A stretch of 64,000 nt of DNA from Allobosea sp. LC85 (GCF_000735605.1 NZ_JPKG01000013.1:26890-90889); one strand, 5' to 3'. Positions 38,300-49,456 are shown, numbered from the stretch's first letter. The notes: generated by a model from the letters alone, not told the origin. Numbers and translations: made by a program.

Positions 38300-39226
38300 T
38301 CAAGGGGGGCTCTTCACGCCTTGCCGCCGGGGCGCGGGGTCGGATCTTTGCTCGATCCAGCCGGTCGTCGCGACGTCCGGGGAGGGGGAGCGTTCGGGGC
38401 GAACGGCGTGTCCCAATCTGAGCGCGGCCTTGATCGGCAGGTGGTCGGAGGCGATCTGGGCGAGGGAACTGTCGTGAACCTCGATCAGCGAAACGAGACT
38501 GTGGGGGTTGGCGATGATGCGATCGAGCGACCAGACCGGGAAACGCGTCGGGAAGCTCGCCACAGCACCGTCGAGCGGTCCGAAGTCCGGATGAAGCTCC
38601 TGCAGGGACGAGTGCCTGCCAAGCCGCCACTCGTTGAAATCGCCCATCACCACGACCGGGCGGCCGTCCGGTGGTTCCGAGGCCGCAAGGATGCTCCGGA
38701 CCTGACGCGTCCGCGAGCGGTGCAGCAGGCCAAGATGCACGGCAATGATCCGCACGGGGCCGGCGCGCAATGTCAGATCGACGACCAGTCCGCCGCGAGG
38801 TTCGGCGCCCGGCAGCACGAGTTGTTCGACCCGGTCGACCACGCCGTCACGGAACAGCACCAGATTGCCATGCCAGCCATGCCCGTTGCGGGTGGCCCTG
38901 AGCGGCACGGCCGTGAGTCCGCATTCACGTTCCAGCACGTGAAGGTCGAGCAGGCCCAGACGTTCTCCGAAGCGTTGATCGACCTCCTGCAGCGCGATCA
39001 CATCCGCATTGATCTCCTTGATCACGTTCATCGTGCGCCAAGGATTGAAACGCCGGTCGCGGCCCACACATTTGTGGATGTTATAGGAGGCGACCAGCGT
39101 GTTGCTGCGGCCGGCGCGGTGATCGCCATTGGAATAGGACTTGCGCTGTTGTCGCAAAGCCGTGGCCATCAGCGGTCCGAGGGATTTGAGCCCCCGCGGG
39201 AGCCGACGTTTCCGGAACATGAACAA
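38300..39226 (-). CDS. Endonuclease/exonuclease/phosphatase-family protein
   Basis: A 308-residue EEP-fold protein. Family motifs are VASYNIHKCVGRDRR, VIALQEVDQRF with the metal-ligand Glu, VMGDFNEWRLG with Asp-x-Asn, and the C-terminal ASDHLPIKAAL with the catalytic Asp-His. It lacks a signal peptide. Substrate is unknown: members act on DNA, phosphoinositides or other phosphodiesters. It is divergent from a phospholipase D gene with 225 bp between starts. Confidence 0.88.
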   Translation of the reverse strand: MFMFRKRRLPRGLKSLGPLMATALRQQRKSYSNGDHRAGRSNTLVASYNIHKCVGRDRRFNPWRTMNVIKEINADVIALQEVDQRFGERLGLLDLHVLERECGLTAVPLRATRNGHGWHGNLVLFRDGVVDRVEQLVLPGAEPRGGLVVDLTLRAGPVRIIAVHLGLLHRSRTRQVRSILAASEPPDGRPVVVMGDFNEWRLGRHSSLQELHPDFGPLDGAVASFPTRFPVWSLDRIIANPHSLVSLIEVHDSSLAQIASDHLPIKAALRLGHAVRPERSPSPDVATTGWIEQRSDPAPRRQGVKSPP

Positions 39227-39451
39227 CGTGATTCCTGAGGCGTTAGGCGGAAGGGTGGTGGGCAGAGGTTTGTTTGTAACAGAGTGATTCGTAATGCAGT
39301 CTGTTCGGCCTGTCCCGGCCTGTTCTCGATTCTGTGTCCGGCAGGCGGTCGTTCATGTGTCGTCCAGATCTAGCAGAGGAGAGTTGGATCCAGCCTTTGC
39401 CGCGAACGCCCGAGTGGTTTTTCGCTGCGACGACCCGGCCTCTCCCCGACC

Positions 39452-41008
39452 ATGATGCACCTGCTCCTGATCATCGCTGCATTTGCCGGCCTGCTTGCCC
39501 TCGCATCGGCCATCGCGACCTATTCCTATGGTCATTTCGCCCGACGTGCGAAGGGGCCGCCGTCCAGCGCGCTGGCGGTTGCCGACGACGAGACACTGTT
39601 GGACAGGATCCTGTCGAAACTTGTCGCCGGGCGCGAGAGCGAAACCGGCCTCCTGCTGCTCTCTGAAAATCTCGACGCTTTTGCGGCAAGGGCGGTTGCG
39701 GCCCGCAGTGCGGGGCGCAGCCTCGACATCATGTATTATGTCTGGAAGAACGACCTGACGGGACTGCTTCTCGCACACGAGCTGATAGCTGCCGCCGATC
39801 GCGGCGTACGGGTGAGGCTGCTGATCGACGACATCAACACCCGCGGGCTGGACGGCGCCTATCTCTCGCTCGATGGGCATCCGAACATTTCCGTGAGACT
39901 GTTCAATCCCAGCCGGGCGCGGCGCGGCGGCCTGCGGCGCGGCATCGAGATGGTGCTGCGCGCCGTCTCTGTCACGCGGCGGATGCACAACAAGGCCTGG
40001 ATCAGCGACGGTCGGCTAGCGATCGTCGGTGGCCGCAATATCGGCAACGAGTATTTCGCCGCTGACACATCCTCCAACTTCCAGGATCTCGACGTTCTGC
40101 TCGTCGGAGCCGCGGTGAAGCAGACGGTGACTGTCTTCGACGCCTTCTGGAACAGCGATGTGGTGATCCCGATCGATGTCCTCGTGACCTGGCGGCAGCC
40201 GAAACTGGCGCGCTTGCGGAGCGCACTCGCGAAACTGCTCACGAGCGCCCGCGCGCGTCCCTATATCGAGCGCGTCCGGGAGCGCATGTCGCTGGCCGAC
40301 ACGCTCAATCTCTCAGAGAAGATTCACTGGGCGCGCGACGCGAAGATCATCTCGGACCCACCCGAGAAAGCTTTCGGTGGCAAGCGGGAGAACTGGCTTT
40401 TGGGCGCGCTCATGCCCAGCATCGCGGCCAGCCGGGAGGTGCTTGAGATCACCTCTCCCTATTTCATTCCGGGCAGTGACGGAACGGCGCAACTGAGCGG
40501 CCTGGTCGAACGAGGAGTCGATGTCGCGATCCTGACCAATTCGTTGGCGGCGACGGACGTCGCTGCAGTCCACGGCGCCTATGCCCAATATCGCGAGCGC
40601 CTGCTGAAGGGAGGCGTGCGCCTCTTCGAGCTGCAACGCTATGTGAGCCGGCAGCGGATTTCCGCATTCGGTTCGAGCGGCGCCAGCCTGCACACCAAGG
40701 CATTTACGGTCGATCGGAAAACCGGCTTCGTCGGCTCGTTCAATTTCGATCCGCGCTCGGCCTCGCTGAACACCGAGATGGGCGTGCTGTTCGAGCAACC
40801 CGAACTGGTAGCGGAGATGCAGCGCCTCTTCCGGGCTGATACCGCGCCTGAAGTGAGCTACGAGCTCAGGCTCGAGGATGGCGGCTTGCACTGGAACGGC
40901 ATGCGCGACGGCAAGCCGCGGCGCCTCGGGCATGAACCGGATGCAGGCCCGTCCCGCCGCGCACTGGCGTTCATCGTCGGCCTCTTGCCGATCCAGTCGC
41001 AACTATAG
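39452..41008 (+). CDS. Phospholipase D-family protein, cardiolipin synthase ClsC-like
   Basis: A 518-residue membrane-anchored PLD-superfamily enzyme with an N-terminal helix (LLLIIAAFAGLLALASAIA). The two HKD motifs are HNKAWISDGRLAIVGGRNIG (from residue 179) and HTKAFTVDRKTGFVGSFNFD near residue 413. Length and motif spacing resemble ClsC/YmdC, which makes cardiolipin from phosphatidylglycerol and another phospholipid. Lipid synthesis is inferred; other phosphodiesters are possible. Confidence 0.88.
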   Translation: MMHLLLIIAAFAGLLALASAIATYSYGHFARRAKGPPSSALAVADDETLLDRILSKLVAGRESETGLLLLSENLDAFAARAVAARSAGRSLDIMYYVWKNDLTGLLLAHELIAAADRGVRVRLLIDDINTRGLDGAYLSLDGHPNISVRLFNPSRARRGGLRRGIEMVLRAVSVTRRMHNKAWISDGRLAIVGGRNIGNEYFAADTSSNFQDLDVLLVGAAVKQTVTVFDAFWNSDVVIPIDVLVTWRQPKLARLRSALAKLLTSARARPYIERVRERMSLADTLNLSEKIHWARDAKIISDPPEKAFGGKRENWLLGALMPSIAASREVLEITSPYFIPGSDGTAQLSGLVERGVDVAILTNSLAATDVAAVHGAYAQYRERLLKGGVRLFELQRYVSRQRISAFGSSGASLHTKAFTVDRKTGFVGSFNFDPRSASLNTEMGVLFEQPELVAEMQRLFRADTAPEVSYELRLEDGGLHWNGMRDGKPRRLGHEPDAGPSRRALAFIVGLLPIQSQL

Positions 41009-41124
41009 ATGCGTCAGGGCGATTTTCGGTCGAATGGACCTCTCCCTGTTCCGCCAGCAGAACTCTGAGCGTCTTGACGCTCAGGAATGGCGGACGGAAG
41101 CTGACACCGCATGAGGAGATCGCG

Positions 41125-41799
41125 ATGTCAGCCTTGACCGCCCTGCCTGATCTGGAATCCCTGAAGGGAAGGCTCTACTCCGCCGTTCTTTCCGATGTGC
41201 TCGATCAGCTCGGCTTTCCCAACCAGGCGGTGAAGCCGTTCGTGCGGCCGCTCGACGACGCGACGATGCTCTGCGGCTTTGCCCGCACGGGCCTCTACAT
41301 GAAGCGCTATCATCTTCCCGAGGGGCATAATCCCTACGCACTCGAGATGGACCTGATCGACAGCCTGAAGCCCGGCGAGATCGCCGTGTTGGCCTGCGAC
41401 GGGCCGACCGACCGGATCGCGCCATGGGGCGAGCTCCTGACCACGGCCTCGATGGTGCGTGGCGCCGCCGGCTGCCTGACCGACGGGCTGGTTCGCGACG
41501 TGCGTCGCATTCGCGAGCTCGGCTTTCCGCTCTTCCACGGCGGCATCGGTCCGCTCGACACCCGGGGCCGGGCCGAGATGATGGCGGTCGACGAGACCGT
41601 CGAAGTCGGTGGAGCGCGGGTCGAGCCGGGCGATTTCATCTTCGGCGACGCGGACGGCGTGGTGATCGTGCCGCAGCGCATGGCCGAGGAGGTCGTGAAG
41701 CTCGCCCTCGCCAAGATCGAGGCGGAGGATACGACGCGCGAGGAGCTTCTCGCCGGCGCGAGCTTGCGCTCGGTTTTCGAACGGCACGGTGTGCTCTAG
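41125..41799 (+). CDS. RraA-family protein (aldolase/demethylmenaquinone methyltransferase-like)
   Basis: The 224-residue RraA-fold protein contains the active-site region ELLTTASMVRGAAGCLTDGLVRDVRRIRELGFPLF and GDADGVVIVP. Members include 4-hydroxy-4-methyl-2-oxoglutarate/4-carboxy-4-hydroxy-2-oxoadipate aldolases as well as RNase E inhibitors; the Gly-x5-Arg-Asp pattern favours an aldolase. The start at 41125 has a GAGGAG site. Its stop TAG is the first triplet of repeat copy D. Confidence 0.86.
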   Translation: MSALTALPDLESLKGRLYSAVLSDVLDQLGFPNQAVKPFVRPLDDATMLCGFARTGLYMKRYHLPEGHNPYALEMDLIDSLKPGEIAVLACDGPTDRIAPWGELLTTASMVRGAAGCLTDGLVRDVRRIRELGFPLFHGGIGPLDTRGRAEMMAVDETVEVGGARVEPGDFIFGDADGVVIVPQRMAEEVVKLALAKIEAEDTTREELLAGASLRSVFERHGVL

Positions 41800-41899
41800 A
41801 CCATCGGACCGGATCTCGTATCCGTTCCGATGGTCTATCCTTCTGTGTTTGCATCGGCTTTCCCGAAAACCGCAATCCACTTTTCGGGCCGATGCTTTA
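41797..41899 (+). repeat. Two-hairpin palindromic repeat, copy D
   Basis: Nearly identical to copies A and B. Hairpin 1 pairs TAGACCATCGGACCGGAT with ATCCGTTCCGATGGTCTA around CTCGT, followed by TCCTTCTGTG. Hairpin 2 is GCATCGGCTTTCCCGAAAA to TTTTCGGGCCGATGC. It begins on the stop codon of the RraA-like gene. Confidence 0.85.
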
Positions 41900-41920
41900 G
41901 CGGCCGTCATCGGATTCCGG

Positions 41921-43072
41921 TCACGCTGAACCCGGCGATACCCCGACATAGCGCGCCCGCGGCCGGATCAGGCGGCCGGTCTGAAACTGCTCCAGAGCAT
42001 GGGCGATCCAGCCGGTGCAACGTGCCGCGGCGAAAATCTGGAAGGGTGCGTCCTGCGGCAGGCCAAGCGAGGAGGCCAGGGCCGTCAAGGCAAAGTCTAT
42101 GTTCGGAAGTTCGCCGGTGATCGTTTCCGTGATGCGGTGGATCTCCTGGTATTCCTCTGGGAGAGCGAAGGCTGACAGCAACCCGCGCGCCCGGGGATCC
42201 CCCTCCGGATAGAGCGGGTGTCCGAATCCTGGCACCGGCATCCCGACTGCCAGCCGCGACTGGACCGCGGCTTCGACGCCCTCCCGCCGCGCTTCGCCAA
42301 AGAAGGTGCGAACCCGGGCTGACATGCCGCCGTGCAAGGGGCCCGACAGAGCGGACAGGCCCGCCAGGACGCAGGCAGCCAGCGAGGCCCGGGTCGAGGC
42401 CGTGACGCGAACCGCGAAGGTCGATGCGTTCAGCTCATGGTCCGCCAGCAGGACAAGGCAGGTGCGAATGAAATCGGCGCCCGTCGGGTTGCAGCCCCAG
42501 CCGCGCGCGATGCGGTCGTGAATGGGACCTTCGCCGGGGCGGCCGGCAACCGCATCGACGAGCGCGTCGAGCACCGAGGCTGCTTCGAAATACAGGGCCT
42601 TCGGAGTTCGGCCGCCGATCACCGGGTCTGCTGCGGCGCGCGCCGCGATCATTGCGAATATCCGCTGATTGCCGGTTCCCGGACCGACGATGTTGAACTG
42701 GGGCGGAAAGCGCGCGTCGCCGCAGGCCCAGAGCAGGCGTGCGATATCCTCAAGACGGGCGGTCCGGGCCAGGGCTTCGGCATCCTGACCGCGATACCAC
42801 AACCGCCCGTGCGCTATCGTCGTGATGCTCGACGCCAGCACCGGCTCGCCCCAGGCGATGGCGTCCTCGGCAATCGCAGCGTTTCGTCGTCCTCGCGACT
42901 TGCGGTATTCGAGCCGCGCGACATCGGCTGCGCGGTAGAGGCTGCGTCGCGGGTCGCCGGCATCTGCCCGGGCTTCAATCCGCCCCCGGCTCACATAGGC
43001 GTAGAGCGTCTGCGGCTTCAGCCGCAAGCGCGTCATCACCTCCTGCGCGGTCAACCAATCGCTCGCCATCAT
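41921..43072 (-). CDS. Citrate synthase-family protein with N-terminal helix-turn-helix
   Basis: The 383-residue protein is a fusion. Residues 5-55 are a MerR/excisionase-type helix-turn-helix (WLTAQEVMTRLRLKPQTLYA, then YVSRGRIEA) and the rest is a citrate synthase fold. The catalytic set looks intact: His212 in DHELNASTF, His247 in GPLHGG, His285 in GFGHPLYPEGDPRA, and Asp326 in LPNIDFALT. It may be an enzyme that also binds DNA, or a regulator sensing acyl-CoA or oxaloacetate. It is divergent from a second citrate synthase-like gene, 78 bp away. Confidence 0.87.
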   Translation of the reverse strand: MMASDWLTAQEVMTRLRLKPQTLYAYVSRGRIEARADAGDPRRSLYRAADVARLEYRKSRGRRNAAIAEDAIAWGEPVLASSITTIAHGRLWYRGQDAEALARTARLEDIARLLWACGDARFPPQFNIVGPGTGNQRIFAMIAARAAADPVIGGRTPKALYFEAASVLDALVDAVAGRPGEGPIHDRIARGWGCNPTGADFIRTCLVLLADHELNASTFAVRVTASTRASLAACVLAGLSALSGPLHGGMSARVRTFFGEARREGVEAAVQSRLAVGMPVPGFGHPLYPEGDPRARGLLSAFALPEEYQEIHRITETITGELPNIDFALTALASSLGLPQDAPFQIFAAARCTGWIAHALEQFQTGRLIRPRARYVGVSPGSA

Positions 43073-43150
43073 ATGTTGATTTTATTGTTCAAGATTGATT
43101 CTAGTTTGGCCTGAACCGATCTTCAAGGCAGTTCTTCAAGGGGGTGCCTG

Positions 43151-44230
43151 ATGTCGGATGGGCTTGAAAATGTCATTGCAGCAGAGACGGTCCTGTCGGA
43201 CGTGGACGGAGCGGCTGGCCGGCTGGTCATCCGGGGCCATCTTCTCGACGATCTTGCCGGCCGTGTGAGCTTCGCCGAGACGGCGCAGTTGATGCTCGAT
43301 GGCTTCTTCGACGAACTGCCGTCCGGTGATGCCTTCGAGGCGGCGCTTGGCCAGAGCCGGGTGGATGTATTCGGCGAGGTGGCCAGCCTCGATGAGACGC
43401 TCATCCGGCGAGCGCCGGTCGAAGCGCTTCGTGCTCTGATGGCGCGGTTGGCCGATGGCGATGATGCTGCGACAGCCTTGCGCCTCCTGGCGGCGCCGGC
43501 GGTGTTCACGCCGGCGATCATCCGGCTGCAGCGCCGGCTTGCACCGATCATGCCGGATGCACGGCTGGGCCACTCGGCCGATATCCTGCGGATGATGCGC
43601 GGCGAGGCTGCCAGCCCGTCGCAGGCCGCGGCGCTGGACACCTATCTCGTCACGGTTTGCGATCATGGGCTGAATGCCTCGACCTTCGCCGCCCGTGTCG
43701 TCGCATCGACACAGGCGGGCCTGGGCTCGGCCATGGTGGCCGGGCTCAGCGCGCTGAAGGGGCCGCTGCATGGTGGCGCGCCCGGGCCGGTGATCGACAT
43801 GCTCGACGAGATCGGCGAGGCAGGCAATGCGCGCGCCTGGCTGGAAGCCGCGTTGCAGCGCGGTGATCGCCTGATGGGGTTTGGTCATCGCATCTATCGA
43901 GTGCGTGATCCTCGTGCCGATGCGCTGAAGCGCGCGATCCGCCAGCTCGATGCAGAGTCCGGTCGCCTCGCTTATGCCGAGGCGGTCGAGCAGGCCGCCT
44001 TGGCTATTCTTCGTGAGCGGAAGCCGAACCGCGCACTGCAGACGAATGTCGAGTTCTACACGGCCTTGCTGCTCGAAGCCCTCGCATTCCCGCCCGACAG
44101 CTTCACCTGCGTCTTCGCAATGGGGCGGACGATCGGCTGGCTCGCCCACGCCCAGGAGCAGGTTGCAGGCGGCCGGCTCATTCGGCCCCAGTCAACCTAT
44201 GTCGGTCCGGCGCCAAGGCGTGCAGCCTGA
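43151..44230 (+). CDS. Citrate/2-methylcitrate synthase-like protein
   Basis: A 359-residue citrate synthase fold protein without an HTH. His172 (DHGLNASTF), His207 (GPLHGGA) and His246 (GFGHRIYRVRDPRA) are present, but the position of the catalytic aspartate reads Glu301 (QTNVEFYTALLLE). Glu at this site occurs in some methylcitrate-type paralogues; whether it is active is not clear. It is shorter than the ~430-residue housekeeping GltA and is probably not the main TCA enzyme. AAGGGGG lies ahead of the ATG. Confidence 0.87.
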   Translation: MSDGLENVIAAETVLSDVDGAAGRLVIRGHLLDDLAGRVSFAETAQLMLDGFFDELPSGDAFEAALGQSRVDVFGEVASLDETLIRRAPVEALRALMARLADGDDAATALRLLAAPAVFTPAIIRLQRRLAPIMPDARLGHSADILRMMRGEAASPSQAAALDTYLVTVCDHGLNASTFAARVVASTQAGLGSAMVAGLSALKGPLHGGAPGPVIDMLDEIGEAGNARAWLEAALQRGDRLMGFGHRIYRVRDPRADALKRAIRQLDAESGRLAYAEAVEQAALAILRERKPNRALQTNVEFYTALLLEALAFPPDSFTCVFAMGRTIGWLAHAQEQVAGGRLIRPQSTYVGPAPRRAA

Positions 44231-44249
44231 CGGGCGCCGACTGACGCAA

Positions 44250-44747
44250 TCAACTGCATTGCTGCAGCAGCCGCGAGGCGGCGGTTACGCCGTCCAGCGA
44301 AAAGGTGTAGCTGGTCTCGTTGCCACGGGCCGAGCGCGCCGCGAGCACCATCTCGTCGCCGGCCTTCATCGCTGCGAGCAGTTCGCCCTCGCGTTCGACG
44401 CGCTGGAGCCAGGCATTGCGGCCGGTGGTCAGCATGCGGAAGCGCTCATCGCCGATCGTGACCTCGACGGTCGAATCCTTGGCGAAGTCGTACCCGGTCT
44501 GGAAACTCGACTCGGTGCGGCCAGCGCTCTCTCCGCTCTGGACGAAGAAATATACGTCGCCATGGCGAAGCTCGGCAGGTTTTTCGGAGATCGGGTTGCT
44601 GGAGATATAGCAACGCTGGCTATTACCGCTCGCATAGGATGAGGCGTTCCAGTTTTTGAACTGACCGAGCGGCTTGGCCGGATTCGCCATTGCTCCGGTC
44701 GCAGCCGCGAGGAATACGAAGGTTGCCGGGATCGCCAGTCTCATCAT
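44250..44747 (-). CDS. Invasion-associated locus B (IalB)-like exported protein
   Basis: The 165-residue protein has a cleavable signal peptide (AIPATFVFLAAATGAMA). The mature part follows the IalB-type pattern: KNWNASSY, a Cys in SQRCYISSNPISEKP, then VYFFVQ, TIGDERFRMLTTGRNAWL and a terminal LLQQCS that could pair with the first Cys. The function outside Bartonella is unknown; the family is widespread in non-pathogenic Hyphomicrobiales. AAGGAG precedes the tandem ATGs. Confidence 0.85.
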   Translation of the reverse strand: MMRLAIPATFVFLAAATGAMANPAKPLGQFKNWNASSYASGNSQRCYISSNPISEKPAELRHGDVYFFVQSGESAGRTESSFQTGYDFAKDSTVEVTIGDERFRMLTTGRNAWLQRVEREGELLAAMKAGDEMVLAARSARGNETSYTFSLDGVTAASRLLQQCS

Positions 44748-45198
44748 TGCTTCATCTCCTTTTGAGTTCGCAAGGGATGGAACCTGAAGCCTAACGAGGC
44801 GTAAACAAGGCGGCGGAAAGCGCGTGCGACCTTGCGGCGCAGCGGCACGCGCCCACGGCCGCCCTCGGCGCGGCTGGAGTGGGCAAAGGGGGAGGGCGGC
44901 GCGCCGCGAGGCGCGTGAACAGGTTGCTTCCGTTGGATCGGGAAGCGGTGCTGCGGCGAACTCGCCGTTGCGGGACGTGGGGCAGGCAGGTCTACGCCGC
45001 CTGCGAACGCATGGCTGCCTGCTTCGGCGCTTTCAGCCTTCGGGCCGTACGCCCCGCAGGCCATTCGCCAGGCCATTCGCAGAATGGAAGGACCAGATTC
45101 GCGCTCGCTGATCGGACCGGCCGGATATCACCGGCAGGAGCACGGCCGGTCGGCCGCTGTCTCACGCGAGCCAAGGGGCAGCTGCGCCTTCACGATAC
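44748..45198. other. 451-bp intergenic region, no gene supported
   Basis: This very GC-rich gap lies between two leftward genes. Open frames exist on both strands but are Arg/Pro/Ala-rich in the way expected of GC-rich noncoding DNA, and no family or ribosome site supports them. No repeat shared with other parts of the window was seen. Confidence 0.5.
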
Positions 45199-48168
<2,970 letters not shown>

Positions 48169-48412
48169 CGGGGCGTCCGTTCGAGTAAGGCGTAGAGATA
48201 GGGCAAATGCCGGGCCATGCCAGCCTCACGGTGGTCTGGCAGGCATGAATATCACGCAGCGGGATAGGCTGCTGTCTTTCTCCTGACAATTAGCGTCAGG
48301 AGTAGGGCGTGCGGTTCGGCGACCAGTGCCAGTGCCAGCCGAGGCTGACCCGACCTCCGGCGGCCACCTCGCGAATCCTGATGAAGACAGGGGAAAACTT
48401 TGCAAAATAGAC

Positions 48413-48441
48413 TTGAACAAAGCAAGAACATTGTTGATAGT
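48413..48441 (+). promoter_or_regulatory. Candidate ssb promoter overlapping the SOS box
   Basis: TTGAAC (48413-48418), 17-bp spacer, GATAGT (48436-48441), about 75 bp before the ssb start. The LexA box covers the -35 element and half the spacer, as expected for repression. Confidence 0.55.
48415..48429. promoter_or_regulatory. LexA (SOS) box, alphaproteobacterial type
   Basis: GAAC-AAAGCAA-GAAC is an exact match to the direct-repeat consensus GAAC-N7-GAAC (GTTC-N7-GTTC) known for alphaproteobacterial LexA. It lies between the divergent uvrA and ssb genes. Confidence 0.8.
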
Positions 48442-48516
48442 GACGTCTTCGGACGCTAGGGTCCGGCTCCGGTCGCCGATCGGATTTGCAGATGTGCGCA
48501 GGAAATGGAGCCTCTC

Positions 48517-49050
48517 ATGGCTGGTAGCGTCAACAAGGTCATTCTGGTCGGTAATCTCGGGCGCGACCCCGAGGTGCGCCGGCTCGGCAGCGGTGAGCCG
48601 GTCGTCAATCTGCGCATCGCCACGTCCGAGACCTGGCGCGACAAGCAGTCCGGTGAGCGCAAGGAAAAGACCGAGTGGCACTCGGTGGTGATCTTCAACG
48701 AGAATCTCGCCAAGGTCGCGGAGCAGTATCTGAAGAAGGGCTCGAAGGTTTACATCGAGGGCCAGCTCCAGACGCGCAAGTGGCAGGATCAGTCCGGCGT
48801 CGAGAAGTACACGACCGAGATCGTGCTGCAGCGCTTCCGCGGCGAACTCACCATTCTCGACAGCCGCGGGCAGGGCGGATCGGATGAGTATGGCGAGGGC
48901 GGCGGTTCGGTCGAGGACCGTTCGGGCGGTGGCTCCTTCGGGCGCTCGAGCCCGTTGGGCGGCGGTGGCGGCGCGCGTCAGCCGGCCATGTCCAGCGGTG
49001 GCGGCGGGCGTTCGTCGAGCAGCCATCTCGACGACGATATCCCGTTCTAG
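48517..49050 (+). CDS. ssb: Single-stranded DNA-binding protein
   Basis: The 177-residue SSB has an N-terminal OB fold ([52 protein letters not shown]), a Gly/Ser-rich linker and the conserved acidic tip DDDIPF that recruits repair and replication partners. The start at 48517 is the family start, with GGAG 6 bases upstream. It is under the shared LexA box. Confidence 0.97.
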   Translation: MAGSVNKVILVGNLGRDPEVRRLGSGEPVVNLRIATSETWRDKQSGERKEKTEWHSVVIFNENLAKVAEQYLKKGSKVYIEGQLQTRKWQDQSGVEKYTTEIVLQRFRGELTILDSRGQGGSDEYGEGGGSVEDRSGGGSFGRSSPLGGGGGARQPAMSSGGGGRSSSSHLDDDIPF

Positions 49051-49092
49051 AATGCCGTTCTGAGAATTTTGCAGCCTATCGTCGCTAAGTCT

Positions 49093-49127
49093 CGGCACAG
49101 ATTGGAAAATCCGTGCCGTTTCTTTTT
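49093..49127 (+). terminator. Rho-independent terminator of ssb
   Basis: The stem CGGCACaGATT / AATCcGTGCCG has one mismatch and a 4-nt loop and is followed by TTTCTTTTT. It lies 42 bp past the ssb stop, so the nuo cluster is not transcribed from the ssb promoter. Confidence 0.85.
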
Positions 49128-49175
49128 GTCGGCAAACATCAGAAGTCGCTGCTTGCTGACGTATCATGGATTTTC

Positions 49176-49405
49176 TGAGACAGCTCGAGTGGATGAAAAC
49201 CTCGGCCATCCGGCGGATGCGCTGCAGGTGACGGTATAGCCAAAGCTGCCGCCATAACGCTCCGCACTGTCACATCGGACTAGGATGAAGCCGCCGATGA
49301 GATTGCCAAAGCGGTGCTGACGCAGCGTGAGGCCACGGCAATCTTGAGAAAATTCCGAGATTAGGGCACAGTTTGCGAGCGCATCTGAAGTGCGCAGCTG
49401 TCTCA
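49176..49405. repeat. Inverted-repeat pair bounding a 230-bp segment
   Basis: TGAGACAGCT at 49176-49185 and its exact complement AGCTGTCTCA at 49396-49405 bound a segment that fills the gap between ssb and nuoJ. The segment holds a minus-strand open frame of 80 codons (49164-49406) with no recognisable product. The size and ends suggest a small non-autonomous element or scar, but no flanking target duplication was identified. Confidence 0.4.
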
Positions 49406-49456
49406 TAACCGGCTGTTTCGCGCCGAGTGGCAGTTCACGCCGGAGGCTCGGCGTCT

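Larger units (their letters stand above)
48169..48516. other. uvrA-ssb divergent regulatory region
   Basis: A 348-bp gap holding the SOS box and ssb promoter (annotated separately) and a perfect 8-bp hairpin, CTCCTGAC / GTCAGGAG at 48280-48302, that would lie in the uvrA leader. Nothing else was recognised. Confidence 0.6.

Noticed and set aside
44744..45111. Open frames on both strands in the gap before uvrA
   Set aside because: Arg/Pro/Ala-rich translations typical of GC-rich noncoding DNA, with no family resemblance.
49164..49406. 80-codon minus-strand open frame between ssb and nuoJ
   Set aside because: No ribosome site, no recognisable domain, and it coincides with the inverted-repeat segment. 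More likely part of an element or scar than a gene.
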